Shown here piece after piece: positions 1 to 8,535 of a stretch of DNA of 32,902 nt. This DNA is from JBMDXB01 sp048594975 (lineage in GTDB: Bacteria; Acidobacteriota; Vicinamibacteria; Vicinamibacterales; 2-12-FULL-66-21), in NCBI GenBank assembly GCA_048594975.1, contig JBMDXQ010000153.1, forward strand, positions 1 to 32,902. The letters run 5' to 3'. The number at the start of each line of letters is the position of its first letter. Position 1 is the first letter of the stretch. The notes beneath the pieces were generated by a model. That model had not been told where the DNA came from. It saw only the letters and a list, made by a program, of their open reading frames with translations, and did no database searches. A program made the translations under genes and the position numbers.

Positions 1-64
1 AAGTTTCTGGCCGAATCCGCGTAGGTCGCGGACTGAAAAACCGTCGCCCCTCGGCCGAGGCGTG

Positions 65-92
65 TTGCGCAAGTACAGACATTACGTATACT
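65..92 (+). promoter_or_regulatory. Promoter of tRNA-Ser
   Basis: A sigma-70-like pair stands just before the tRNA: TTGCGC at 65-70, a 16-bp spacer, and TATACT at 87-92. Initiation would fall near 99-100, directly ahead of the tRNA 5' end at 103. Read by eye only. Confidence 0.6.
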
Positions 93-102
93 TACAGTCT
101 GC

Positions 103-197
<95 letters not shown>

Positions 198-208
198 GTT
201 ACATTGTT

Positions 209-583
209 CTAGTCACTGATCTTTCCTTCGGAGACCCTCCCCGTCTCCAGAATGTCTCCCAAGTTCTGCAAGACGGCTGGCTGATCGAGCAGCCGAATCG
301 CGCTGTCCAAGGCTGCTGCCGGGCTCAGGGTGAGCGGCGTCGTCAGATGTTCACGCAGGGCTCGCCTTCGAGGGCTGACGTGGAAACAAGAGCTGATCGT
401 CCACCGGACCAACACTCGGAGCAGCGGCGTGTGCCGCAGCGGAATTGCCGGAAGTCCATTGGCGAGGGGTGGGCCACCAAGTACACGAAGACGTGGGGAT
501 GGGCGAACGGCTGTATCCGGATTGGAAGCTTATCCGGGAAGTACCGAACCGCCTTCGCGGGTCCCCCATACGCGAACCTCGTC
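209..583 (-). pseudogene. Frameshifted remnant of the unknown island protein found intact at 28180-29064
   Basis: On the minus strand, one frame encodes VRYFPDKLPI, an HPHV segment and NPSPMDFR-like text (HPSPMDFRQF). This lines up with about residues 165-206 of the protein at 28180-29064. Near 450 the match shifts into a second frame, which reads RWTISS and ALREHLTTPL and matches RWTIRL and AAREHLAEPL of the same protein, then runs to a stop at 209. The N-terminal half is missing. One frameshift and the 5' loss make this a dead copy. It sits immediately beside attL and shows that the two islands in this window share a gene family. The function of the family is unknown to me. Confidence 0.75.
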
Positions 584-631
584 ATTCGACGCATCCACGG
601 TACCGCTCCAACAGCCCAGCCGGCCGGATGC

Positions 632-637
632 TACACT
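632..637 (+). promoter_or_regulatory. Possible -10 element of a leaderless transcript
   Basis: TACACT lies with its last base 7 nt before the GTG start at 644, so transcription would begin at or next to the start codon. No Shine-Dalgarno sequence is visible upstream of 644. The -35 match is weak. Confidence 0.3.
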
Positions 638-643
638 TGAACG

Positions 644-940
644 GTGCGGCGGTTCGCTCTCGCAATCATCGTCGGCCTCTTGACGTTCAGCGACTCAGGC
701 GTCTCCACGCTCGTCATCGTCGAGCCGTGCACTGGCTACGAACAGCCTGGATGTGAGGACGGCGCGTGCCCACCGATGTGCGTCACGTGCGGCTGCTGCC
801 CTCAGGCCGCTGAGCCGACGACACTCCCGGTGACAAACTCGCCGGCGGTTCCCGTCGCTGATATGAGTCCTCTGATTCCTCGCCAGCCGAAGACAACCGC
901 CCGCGACATCCTGCACGTACCCAAACCGCGCGTCGCGTGA
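644..940 (+). CDS. Small exported cysteine-rich protein heading the metal-efflux operon
   Basis: 98 residues with a GTG start. An N-terminal hydrophobic segment (residues 3-14) looks like a signal peptide. It is followed by a cluster of seven cysteines at positions 29, 37, 42, 46, 49, 51 and 52, including a CVTCGCC core. The rest is Pro/Thr/Val-rich and ends in a DILHVPKP motif. I do not recognise a named family. Its place 60 bp upstream of the TolC-like gene in the same orientation, together with the dense thiols, suggests a periplasmic metal-binding accessory of the efflux system. That role is inference. The pattern of hydrophobic leader, Cys cluster and defined end makes a chance ORF unlikely. 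Confidence 0.65.
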   Translation: MRRFALAIIVGLLTFSDSGVSTLVIVEPCTGYEQPGCEDGACPPMCVTCGCCPQAAEPTTLPVTNSPAVPVADMSPLIPRQPKTTARDILHVPKPRVA

Positions 941-1000
941 TCCCTCTCATTCGGTTTCGTTCTTAGCTCGGGCCGACACGAGTCGGTAAAGGGAACTCGC

Positions 1001-2221
1001 ATGCGCATGGGTACGAGAACCGTCGCGGTGTGCGCGGTCGTGTGTTTTCACGCTGGTACCGCGGCCGCGCAGGGCAGGACGATGACACTCGCAGAGGTGT
1101 TGGCTCGGGCGCGTGAACAGGCGCCCCAGATCGTCAGCGCGCGGCTGGCAATGGAGGAGGCACGCGGGCGGCTGTTCGGGGCGTCCGTTCGGGTTCAGGC
1201 CAACCCGGAGATCGACGCGGCTCTCGGCAATCGCAACGGGCCAGATACTCGATTCACCGACTTCGAGGTAGGCCTCAAGCAGAGCTTCGAGCCGCGTGCC
1301 CGCCGCTCCGCTCGGACTGCCGGCGCCAACGCTGCCATTGCTCAAAGCTCGGCGAACATCGACGAGGTCACACGGACCGTGCTCCGCATGGCTGCCTCGG
1401 CGTACTACCGCGCGGTCCACGCGAATGAGCGGATCCGGCTGCTCAATGCCACGTACGAACTTGCCGTCAGCGTTTACGCAACCGCCGATCGGCGGTTCAA
1501 GACTGGTGACATCGCCGTACTGGACGTGAACATCGCCCGCACGTCGCTTGCGCGCGTCAAGGCCGAACGCGAGGGAGCGGAAGCCTCGAAGGCACTAGCC
1601 CTTGGGGAGCTCCGACAGCTGCTGCGTCTCGAGAATGACGTCGGTGTCGACGGGTCGCTCGCGCCACCGGGAGACACTGATTTGAACGCTGCACTTCAAA
1701 CAGCCTCTCGGCGACCCGAGCTACGAGGTCTCGAGGCCGCCATCGAGGAGGCGGAAGCGGAGCTGCAGCTGGGCCTGAGTTTCTCGAAGCCCGAATACGG
1801 CGTGGGCGTCCGGTACTCGCGAGAAGAAGGCGATCGGATTGTCCTCGGCGGCATGACGGTGACCCTGCCGATGTTCGCCAAGGGCCAGGAGCAGCGCGCG
1901 GTCGGCTCGGCACGGGCTGCTCGACTTCGTGCGGAGCTCGACGCGGCCCGGACGCGGGTGGAACTGGAAGTTCGTGCTGCCTTCGACGCATATAGCCGGA
2001 GGCTCGCCGCTGTCCAGGTGCTGGAGGCCGAAGGGATCCCTGGTCTCGACGACAACGAACAGCTCACGACCCGCAGTTTCGAGGTCGGCCAACTCGGCCT
2101 GCCCGAGCTGCTCTTGATTCGTCGTGAATTTCTGGACACACGCTCTCAATACTTGGACGCTCTTTTGGAGGCTGCGTTGGCCCGGGTTGACCTCGAGGCC
2201 AGCGCCGCAATACTGCGATGA
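1001..2221 (+). CDS. TolC-family outer-membrane channel of metal RND efflux (CzcC-like)
   Basis: 406 residues. A signal peptide is visible: hydrophobic residues about 7-20, then a cut near TAAAQG. The mature protein starts with the usual TLAEVLARAREQAP helix of TolC/CzcC proteins and continues with long Ala/Glu/Arg-rich coiled-coil helices in two related halves. The second half starts near LNAALQTASRRPELRGLEAAI. Length and layout fit outer-membrane factors that form the exit duct of a tripartite pump. AAAGGGA about 7 nt before the ATG is a plausible ribosome site. The stop overlaps the start of the adaptor gene (ATGA at 2218-2221), so translation is coupled. It would partner the adaptor and permease encoded next. 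Confidence 0.9.
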   Translation: MRMGTRTVAVCAVVCFHAGTAAAQGRTMTLAEVLARAREQAPQIVSARLAMEEARGRLFGASVRVQANPEIDAALGNRNGPDTRFTDFEVGLKQSFEPRARRSARTAGANAAIAQSSANIDEVTRTVLRMAASAYYRAVHANERIRLLNATYELAVSVYATADRRFKTGDIAVLDVNIARTSLARVKAEREGAEASKALALGELRQLLRLENDVGVDGSLAPPGDTDLNAALQTASRRPELRGLEAAIEEAEAELQLGLSFSKPEYGVGVRYSREEGDRIVLGGMTVTLPMFAKGQEQRAVGSARAARLRAELDAARTRVELEVRAAFDAYSRRLAAVQVLEAEGIPGLDDNEQLTTRSFEVGQLGLPELLLIRREFLDTRSQYLDALLEAALARVDLEASAAILR

Positions 2222-3402
2222 CGGTCAAAGCGTTCGTCATCCTCGTCGGGTGCATGGCGTTGGGTGCCTGCGGACGCGGCTCCGAGGAGGCGGCAAAACC
2301 GGCAGCGGTGAACCGCGCTGCTGAACCCGCCACTCATAAGGCAGACGCCAACACGGTCGAAGTGGACGAGAGGATGTTGCGCGATCTTCGCATGACCACG
2401 CGTGCCGTCGAATCCCGCGCCGGCGGAGAACTCGTCGTGCTCTTGGGCGAACTCGCGGTGGACCAACGCGCCTACGCCGAGGTCGGCACGCCCGTGGCAG
2501 CGCGGGTCACGCGACTGCTGGTCAATGCGGGCGACGCGGTCCGCAGTGGCCAGGCCCTCGTCGAACTGACAACTCCAGATCTGGGGCGCGAGCGCGCTGA
2601 GTACCTCTCCGCCAGTGCGCGACTCAAGCTGGCCGAGGCCGCGCTTGAGCGCAAGCGTGGCTTGGCGGCGGAGAAGATCGTGCCACTCCGCGAGGTTCAG
2701 GAAGCTGAATCCGCGGCCGGTGAAGCACGCGCGGCACTCCGCGCGTCCCGTGCTGCGATCGCCGCCTTCGGCGTTGAGCCGCCAGTGGATGATGGTGAAG
2801 GGGCCACCTCGTCGGCATTCGTGCTCCGCTCGCCTGTTGCGGGCTCGGTCATCGAGCGAACGGCGGTCGTGGGGCAGATGCTGGATCCGGGTGCGCCGGC
2901 TTTCCGGATCGGCAATCTCTCAACACTGTGGCTGACCGTCCACGCGTTCGAGCGAGACGCGGTACGCATTCAGCAGGGTGTCGCGGCGCGCCTATCGTTT
3001 CCCGCCCTTCCAGGGCAGGACTTCGGCGGAACCGTGACGATGGTCGGACGTCACGTGGAAAGCGAATCCCGGACGGTCCCCGTTCGAATTGACGTGAAGA
3101 ACAGCGGCACCCTTCTTCGGCCAGGCATGTCTGCGACTGCGACAGTGCCAGTGGGCGCGACTGGCGCAGCCATCCTGACCATTCCCGTTGCGTCGGTGCA
3201 GCGTGTTCGTAACGAATGGTGCGTGTTCCTGCCCAGGGACGCAGACCATTTCGAGATTCGACGGATCGGCCGTGGCCGCGATCTCGGCGGTGAAGTGGAG
3301 GTGCTCTCTGGTCTTCGAGCCGGCGAGAACGTCGTCGTCGATGGCGCCTTCCTGCTCAAGGCGCAAGCAGAGAAGGGCGAGGCGGATCACGGTGCTCACT
3401 GA
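2218..3402 (+). CDS. RND efflux periplasmic adaptor lipoprotein (CzcB-like)
   Basis: 394 residues. The N-terminus has a lipobox (LGAC, Cys18), so it is probably anchored to the inner membrane. Next come the lipoyl/barrel-sandwich half-motif (GELAVDQRAYAEVGTPVAARV), an alpha-helical hairpin (about residues 125-180, LKLAEAALERKRGLAAEKIV), the returning lipoyl half (VLRSPVAGSVIERTAVVGQ) and the beta-barrel and membrane-proximal domains (ATVPVGATGAAILTIPVASV). This order is that of HlyD/CzcB adaptors, which bridge the RND permease to the TolC-like duct and can pass metal to the pump. The start overlaps the preceding stop by four bases. The extreme C-terminus is His/Asp/Glu-rich (EADHGAH), possibly a metal contact. 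Confidence 0.9.
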   Translation: MTVKAFVILVGCMALGACGRGSEEAAKPAAVNRAAEPATHKADANTVEVDERMLRDLRMTTRAVESRAGGELVVLLGELAVDQRAYAEVGTPVAARVTRLLVNAGDAVRSGQALVELTTPDLGRERAEYLSASARLKLAEAALERKRGLAAEKIVPLREVQEAESAAGEARAALRASRAAIAAFGVEPPVDDGEGATSSAFVLRSPVAGSVIERTAVVGQMLDPGAPAFRIGNLSTLWLTVHAFERDAVRIQQGVAARLSFPALPGQDFGGTVTMVGRHVESESRTVPVRIDVKNSGTLLRPGMSATATVPVGATGAAILTIPVASVQRVRNEWCVFLPRDADHFEIRRIGRGRDLGGEVEVLSGLRAGENVVVDGAFLLKAQAEKGEADHGAH

Positions 3403-3410
3403 GAGACGCC

Positions 3411-6400
3411 ATGATTAGCCGGCTGATTCGCGAGTCGTTGCACGCACCACTGTTGACCGCGTTGCTGGTCGGGGCTGGAACAACAATCGGCGCGTTCTGG
3501 ATCCAGGATCTGCGGCGCGATGTCTTCCCTGATCTGTCGGCACCGGTCTTTAATGTCATCACACAAAACGCGGCGATGGGCGCCGAGGAGCTCGAGACCG
3601 CCATCGCCATTCCTCTCGAGGTTGCACTCGCAGGGCTGCCGGACGTGCGCCGCGTGCGCTCGAATTCGCAACTCGGAGTGGCGCAAGTCACGATCGAATT
3701 CGAACCGAACGCCGACTATTACCGCTCGCGGCAATTCGTCGCCGAGAGGGTCGGCCAGGTCTCTGGTCAGCTTCCAGCCGGAACCGACCCGCCGTTGATC
3801 TCCAGTCTCACCGGCCGTCTGAACGAAATCTTCGAATTCACCCTCGAGGCCGACCCCGGCGCGGCCGATCTCATGACACTACGGGATCTCGCCGAATTCG
3901 AAGTAAACAACCGGCTCGTGGCGGTTCCTGGAGTCGCCGCCGTGGAGCGTCTGGGCGGCTATTTGCGGCAGTTCCAGGTGCAGCTCGATCCCGAGCGTAT
4001 GTCCGCACGACGCGTCAGCCTCGACGATGTGATGCACGCGGTGGAGGAATCAAACCTGAACACGTCGGGCGGCATCGTCACTCAGGGCTCGATCGAGTGG
4101 ACCGTACGGGCACTCGGTCGTGCGCAGACCGTTGACGACCTTCGCCGTACCGTGGTGACCACGCGAGGGGATGTGTCAGTGTTGCTCGGGGACGTCGCCG
4201 ATATACGGCAGGCGGCAGCGGTCCGGCGTGGCATCGCACACCGGTTGAAGGGTGAGGTCGTCAGCGCGCGCATCATCAAGCAGTTCGGGTCCGATACGGT
4301 GAGCGTCGCTGCTGGAATCCGCGGCGCTGTCGAGGAGATCCGGCGGGCACTGCCAAAGGGCGTTGAACTTCGCATCGTCTACGACCAGTCCCGGCTCGTG
4401 TCGTCCGCTCTGGGCGGCGTCGGGCGCGCGGTGATGATCGGCGGGGTGTTCGTCGTGCTCGTCATTATCGTCCTGCTCGGGAATGTTCGAGCTGCCCTGG
4501 TGGTCACGCTCACTATTCCGCTGTCGATTGCACTCGCGGGGCTTCTGCTGAAACCCCTCAGTGTCGGCTTGAACACGATGACGCTCGGCGGCCTCGCTAT
4601 CGCCGTTGGTCTGCTGGTCGACGCAGCCATCATCATGGTCGAGAACATCCTGCATCGGCTCGCAGGCGCCACGACTCGTGGCGAGCGTCGTGAACGGGCG
4701 CTTTCAGCCGCAGCCGAGGTCGCTCGCCCGATCGCGTTTGCGACGCTGATCGTCATCGTCGTGTTCCTTCCGCTGTTCGGAATGACCGGCATCGAAGGGC
4801 GCATGTACCAGCCCTTGGCGGCCGCCGTGATCGCGGCGATGGTCGCAGCGCTTATCCTGGCGCTTACGCTCGTGCCGATCGCGGCCGCTCTGGTGCTGAA
4901 ACCGGCCCGTCCAGGATCAGACGAAGACGTGGCGCTTCTCAGAAGAATCAAACACTGGTACGCACCAGCCTTGGACCGGTGCTTACGCCACCCTGCGCTC
5001 GTGGCGCTTGCGACGTTGCTGATTGCCGCTCCGGGCATGACGCTCGGCATGCGCATCGGGAGCGACTTCATGCCGCAACTGGACGAAGGCGCATTCCTCT
5101 TGCAGACCGTGCTCCCGGCCGAAGCTGCGCTCGATGAAGTGGATCGCGTGAACCACCGCGTCGAAGACGTTCTTCGCCAGGTACCCGAGGTCGAGGACGT
5201 GGTGCGCCGAACAGGACGTGCGGAGCGGACGGAGGATCCGATGCCGCACACCCTGTCTGACGTCCTTGTTGTGCTCAAGGCAGACCGCTCCCGCGGCCTG
5301 GGAGAGATCGAAGCTGATTTGCGTCGGCAGCTCGAAGGCCTGCCTGGGGTGGCCGTGCTGTTCACCACGCCATTGGGGATGCGCATCGACGAGGGTCTGG
5401 GGGGCACGCCTGCGGATCTCTCTGTCAGGATTTTCGGCCCGGACCTGGACGAACTGTCGCGCCTCGCCGAGCAGGCCGAAGGACTGATTCGAGGTGTCGA
5501 GGGCATCGCCGACTTGCGTGCGGAACAACTCACAGGTCTTCCTCAGCTGCAGATTGCGGTCGACCGTGAAGCGACCGCGCGCGTTGGCTTAGCGCCTGGG
5601 GACGTAGTCCGGGCCGTGAGAATCGGTCTGGTTGGAGAAGAACAGTCACAAATTTGGCAGGGCCAGCGTCGCTTCGATCTCATCGTACGCCTGCGCGACG
5701 ATCGGCGTGACACCCTCGACGCCATCCGGACGCTGCTGATCGACGGCCATGACGGCCGAAAGATCCCGCTCGAACAGCTTGCGGATGTGACTCAGATGTT
5801 TGGTCCCGCCGCGATTCGGCGGGAGGCCGGCACGCGGCGGATCGCCGTCGAGGCGTCGGTCAGCGGACGGGACCTCGGCAGCACAGCCTCCGAGGTGAGG
5901 CGGATTCTGACCGACCAGCTCAAGCCTCCTGCCGGCTATTTCTTCGATCTCGGCGGAAGGGTCGAGAGTCAGGCACGTGCCTCTCGCGCGCTCACGCTCG
6001 CCATCGGCGCGGCGCTGTTCGGGGTATTCGTTCTGCTCCTCGTGGCCCTAGGCTCCGCGGTGGAGGCGGCGATGATCCTCGGCACTGTCCCCATCGCCTT
6101 CGTCGGCGGCATCCTCGCGTTGCTGATTGCGGGTGAAACCTGGAACGTGTCCTCGCTGGTCGGCCTCATCGGATTGTTCGGCATTGCCATACAGAACAGC
6201 CTTGTCCTGGTGACTCAAACGCGTGGGCTACTCTCCGAGGGCCGGAGTTTACCTGCCGCTGTCCGCGAAGCGAGCATAGGCCGCGTGCGACCGAAGCTGA
6301 TGACGGCCGGCACAGCAACGCTGGGATTGCTTCCACTGCTGGTGCTGCGGCTTCACGGAACTGAAATCGAGCGTCCGTTGGCTGTGGTCATGGTCGGCGG

Positions 6401-6509
6401 CCTGATCACGTCCACGGTATTTACGCTCCTCGTGTTGCCGACGTTCTACCTGCAGGTGCACGGGTGGCTCGAACGTCGCTCGGCAGGCGCGAGGGAGGCG
6501 TCAGCGTGA
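3411..6509 (+). CDS. czcA: Heavy-metal RND efflux permease (CzcA family)
   Basis: 1032 residues, the normal length for HME-RND pumps. Order: TM1 (residues about 12-30, then RDVFPDLSAP), porter domain, TM block 2-6, second porter half (FTTPLGMRIDEGLGG), and a second TM block at about 860-1020. The proton-relay helix reads AVGLLVDAAIIMVEN, with Asp404 and Glu411 present. The first Asp of the CzcA-type DFGxxxDG motif is Ala (about residue 398), which resembles CusA/HME3-4 groups more than Zn/Co/Cd CzcA. The substrate is therefore uncertain. The gene follows the adaptor by 8 nt and completes a tripartite operon. I use czcA as the family name, not as a claim of Co/Zn/Cd specificity. Confidence 0.92.
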   Translation: MISRLIRESLHAPLLTALLVGAGTTIGAFWIQDLRRDVFPDLSAPVFNVITQNAAMGAEELETAIAIPLEVALAGLPDVRRVRSNSQLGVAQVTIEFEPNADYYRSRQFVAERVGQVSGQLPAGTDPPLISSLTGRLNEIFEFTLEADPGAADLMTLRDLAEFEVNNRLVAVPGVAAVERLGGYLRQFQVQLDPERMSARRVSLDDVMHAVEESNLNTSGGIVTQGSIEWTVRALGRAQTVDDLRRTVVTTRGDVSVLLGDVADIRQAAAVRRGIAHRLKGEVVSARIIKQFGSDTVSVAAGIRGAVEEIRRALPKGVELRIVYDQSRLVSSALGGVGRAVMIGGVFVVLVIIVLLGNVRAALVVTLTIPLSIALAGLLLKPLSVGLNTMTLGGLAIAVGLLVDAAIIMVENILHRLAGATTRGERRERALSAAAEVARPIAFATLIVIVVFLPLFGMTGIEGRMYQPLAAAVIAAMVAALILALTLVPIAAALVLKPARPGSDEDVALLRRIKHWYAPALDRCLRHPALVALATLLIAAPGMTLGMRIGSDFMPQLDEGAFLLQTVLPAEAALDEVDRVNHRVEDVLRQVPEVEDVVRRTGRAERTEDPMPHTLSDVLVVLKADRSRGLGEIEADLRRQLEGLPGVAVLFTTPLGMRIDEGLGGTPADLSVRIFGPDLDELSRLAEQAEGLIRGVEGIADLRAEQLTGLPQLQIAVDREATARVGLAPGDVVRAVRIGLVGEEQSQIWQGQRRFDLIVRLRDDRRDTLDAIRTLLIDGHDGRKIPLEQLADVTQMFGPAAIRREAGTRRIAVEASVSGRDLGSTASEVRRILTDQLKPPAGYFFDLGGRVESQARASRALTLAIGAALFGVFVLLLVALGSAVEAAMILGTVPIAFVGGILALLIAGETWNVSSLVGLIGLFGIAIQNSLVLVTQTRGLLSEGRSLPAAVREASIGRVRPKLMTAGTATLGLLPLLVLRLHGTEIERPLAVVMVGGLITSTVFTLLVLPTFYLQVHGWLERRSAGAREASA

Positions 6510-6562
6510 GCGTCAGCAGCAACGACGGTTTGATCGCATGCGTCGCGAATTCAACACGAAAG

Positions 6563-6610
6563 TGTTACCCATGTGTCCGGCCGGGTCTAACCTGTTACCG
6601 ATGTTTCCGG
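6563..6610. repeat. Two 18-bp direct repeats, probable IS-end remnant
   Basis: TGTTACCCATGTGTCCGG (6563-6580) and TGTTACCGATGTTTCCGG (6593-6610) match at 16 of 18 positions with a 30-bp period. Iterated TGTTACC-type motifs of this kind occur at the ends of some transposable elements (inference). On the minus strand an open frame (QICSKGGWVRNRKHR then stop) ends just inside them, as a transposase C-terminus would. The repeats lie between czcA and the 3' end of the methyltransferase and may mark the junction where two island modules were joined. Confidence 0.4.
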
Positions 6611-6661
6611 TTGCGCACCCAGCCGCCCTTCGAGCAGATCTGAACGAACGTCTCCTTCTTC

Positions 6662-7318
6662 TCACGCTCGATTGTTGGCGCTGTCGCACGGGCCCGCTGA
6701 ACCTCTCCGCGCCGTGCCCCAGCAGCAATGGCTCCATGACTTCGGAAATTGACTCAAATAGCCTCGCTCCAGTCGCTCGATCCTGAAACCGGCATCGACG
6801 ATCAGCGACGGAATGTCTCGCGTGAGCCGCAAACCCTCAAACACCCGGCGATGGAGGGGCTCCCACCGGCGCTGCCACCGCTGGACCTCGGGATCGGTCG
6901 CCAGACTGTTTTCGAGGAAGATCAGCAGCCCCTGACGTGTCAGAACGCGCGCAAGACCTCGAAGGGCCTGGTCCAAGGCCGGTATCGTGCAGAGCGTGAA
7001 GGTACTGACCACCGTGTCGACGCTCCCGTCCTCCAAGGGAATGCGTTCACCAGGCAGCGTCAGGAACTCGATGTCGACGGGTGTTCGGCGTCGGTGGCTG
7101 TCCGCCAGGCGCAGCATTCCGGGATTGGGGTCGAGGGCGTAGAGGCGTTCAACCTTGGTCCGATCGTAGTAGGGAAAGTTCGCGCCGGAACCGACGCCGA
7201 TTTCAAGCACTGTGCCCCAGGCGAGCGGGACGATCTGCTGACGAAGCGCCCGGATCGGTTCCGGGTTTCCGAGCAGGTTCACGAGAGCGGGATAGACCCG
7301 TTCTTTATAGAAGTCCAT
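6662..7318 (-). CDS. Class I SAM-dependent methyltransferase
   Basis: 218 residues. The N-terminus MDFYKERVYPALVNLLG and the SAM-binding glycine motif VLEIGVGSGANFPYYD (about residues 37-52) are clear. They are followed by the acidic post-II motif ALDPNPGML and by VVSTFTLCTIPALDQAL (post-III region). The C-terminal FRIERLERGYLSQFPKSWSHCCWGTA resembles the end of small UbiE/methyltransferase-11 proteins. The last roughly 15 residues (from RRGSAGP) look unlike the family and lie next to the IS-like repeats, so the extreme 3' end may be replaced. The substrate is unknown. It is transcribed against the efflux operon. No clear ribosome site was seen before the ATG. Confidence 0.85.
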   Translation of the reverse strand: MDFYKERVYPALVNLLGNPEPIRALRQQIVPLAWGTVLEIGVGSGANFPYYDRTKVERLYALDPNPGMLRLADSHRRRTPVDIEFLTLPGERIPLEDGSVDTVVSTFTLCTIPALDQALRGLARVLTRQGLLIFLENSLATDPEVQRWQRRWEPLHRRVFEGLRLTRDIPSLIVDAGFRIERLERGYLSQFPKSWSHCCWGTARRGSAGPCDSANNRA

Positions 7319-7398
7319 CGCAATGTGGCCTTGGACGTCGGATCATTTCGGAGTTCATCAGGTCGCGATGCGGTCGAAGACATCCTCGTTGCCGCCCG

Positions 7399-7585
7399 TT
7401 ACATCGGACCCGCGCTGCCTTTGTACATGAAGGTCTTCGGCTTCGGGCCCCTCCTACATCCCGTGTCGAAGTCGCTCGATGCGATATCCAGAATCTTCGA
7501 GAAGCTCGGGAATAAGGCGATTCAGACGACAACCGCCACCGAGGCGCTTCCACACCGGCGTGAGACGATCTTGCCAGCGTCTCAC
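7399..7585 (-). pseudogene. C-terminal remnant of a second methyltransferase
   Basis: On the minus strand a frame reads RWQDRLTPVWKRLGGGC, NRLIPELLEDSGYRIERL, then after a shift near 7460 GPKPKTFMYKGSAGPM and a stop at 7399. This is the usual tail of a SAM-dependent methyltransferase (GYRIERL, then a GPKPMTFMYEG-like end), broken by one frameshift and lacking the catalytic N-terminal half. It lies directly upstream of the intact methyltransferase in the same orientation. The rest of the gap up to 7800 holds no gene I can support; a short minus-strand frame with a CPDCRD motif is not enough to call. Confidence 0.6.
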
Positions 7586-7805
7586 CTTGGAAACAGAGGG
7601 CCAGCGTCGATGTTGCTGGCGTCAGGACAGGCGTCAGCCGCGGTCCCGGGGCGGTCCGGACCACGGCTGCGACGCCAGCACCTCGACACGATCGGTGGTC
7701 ACCGCGTCGCGGCAATCCGGGCAAAGGCCTGGAGAAGTCCGCTCCAGCCGCTTTGCGCCTCTCAGCCGGAAGCCCGGCTTGACGTCCGGACAACCGTCTG
7801 ACACT

Positions 7806-7825
7806 ATTCAAATGTTCTTTTGACC
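7806..7825. promoter_or_regulatory. Probable ArsR-type operator
   Basis: TCAAA (7808-7812) and TTTGA (7819-7823) form an inverted repeat around a 6-bp centre, 10 nt before the ATG at 7834. AT-rich dyads of this form directly upstream of arsR-type genes are typical self-regulation sites. The assignment is by position and symmetry. Confidence 0.45.
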
Positions 7826-7833
7826 ATAGTCAT

Positions 7834-8535
7834 ATGGCTGTCAAGATACGCCCGCTGTCCTTGAAGACCGCGGTCTACGAACAGATCGCGCGCATCGGCC
7901 AGGCCACCGCCAGCCCGAGCCGTCTCGAGCTGCTCGACCTCCTGTCGCAAGGGCCACGAACCGTCGAAGCGCTCGCCCATGAGACGGGCCACAGCACCGC
8001 AACGACCTCGCACCACCTGCAAGTGCTCCGACGCGCCCGCCTGGTCGAAGCCGAGAAGGCCGGCTTGTACGTGACGTATCGACTGTCGGACCCTCACGTG
8101 GGCGAGTTCTTTCTTGAATTGCGACGCCTGGCGGAATCCCGGCTGGCAGAGATCCAACACGTCACGCGACAGTACCTCGACCAGCGCGGCGCGTTCGAGC
8201 CGGTCGACAACGACGAACTGGTGCGCCGTGTCCGCGCCGGCGAGGTCACGGTCATCGACGTTCGTCCACGGGAGGAGTACCTCGCGGCGCATATTCCGGG
8301 CGCGCGCTCCGTGCCGCTCGCAGATCTCGGAAAACGCCTGGGCGAGCTACCGAAGCGCCGCGACGTCGTGGCATATTGCCGCGGCCCGTACTGCGTGATG
8401 GCGCTCGATGCGGTCGATCTCCTGCGGCGGAAGGGCTTTCGCGCGCAGCGCCTGGAGCATGGCGTGGCTGAATGGCGCGCGCAGGGGTGGCGCGTCGAAT
8501 CGGGCGCCGAAATCCACGACGGTGGGCGATCATGA
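7834..8535 (+). CDS. ArsR-family repressor fused to a rhodanese domain
   Basis: 233 residues. The N-terminal winged helix (about 12-100) contains the ArsR core ASPSRLELLDLLSQGPRTV and recognition helix TATTSHHLQVLRRA. The C-terminal rhodanese domain (about 125-222) has VIDVRPREEYLAAHIPGA and the active loop YCRGPYC with Cys182 and Cys187. These are the only two cysteines in the protein, and the usual metal-binding ELCVCDL-type site of ArsR/SmtB is absent. Thus the signal is more likely a persulfide or other sulfur species sensed by the rhodanese loop than a metal bound to the helix (inference). The stop overlaps the MFS start (ATGA), so it probably controls that transporter and itself through the dyad upstream. 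Confidence 0.9.
   Translation: MAVKIRPLSLKTAVYEQIARIGQATASPSRLELLDLLSQGPRTVEALAHETGHSTATTSHHLQVLRRARLVEAEKAGLYVTYRLSDPHVGEFFLELRRLAESRLAEIQHVTRQYLDQRGAFEPVDNDELVRRVRAGEVTVIDVRPREEYLAAHIPGARSVPLADLGKRLGELPKRRDVVAYCRGPYCVMALDAVDLLRRKGFRAQRLEHGVAEWRAQGWRVESGAEIHDGGRS

Noticed and set aside
6749..7801. Plus-strand open frame of 350 codons
   Set aside because: It is antisense to the methyltransferase and its decayed neighbour; composition is that of a shadow frame.
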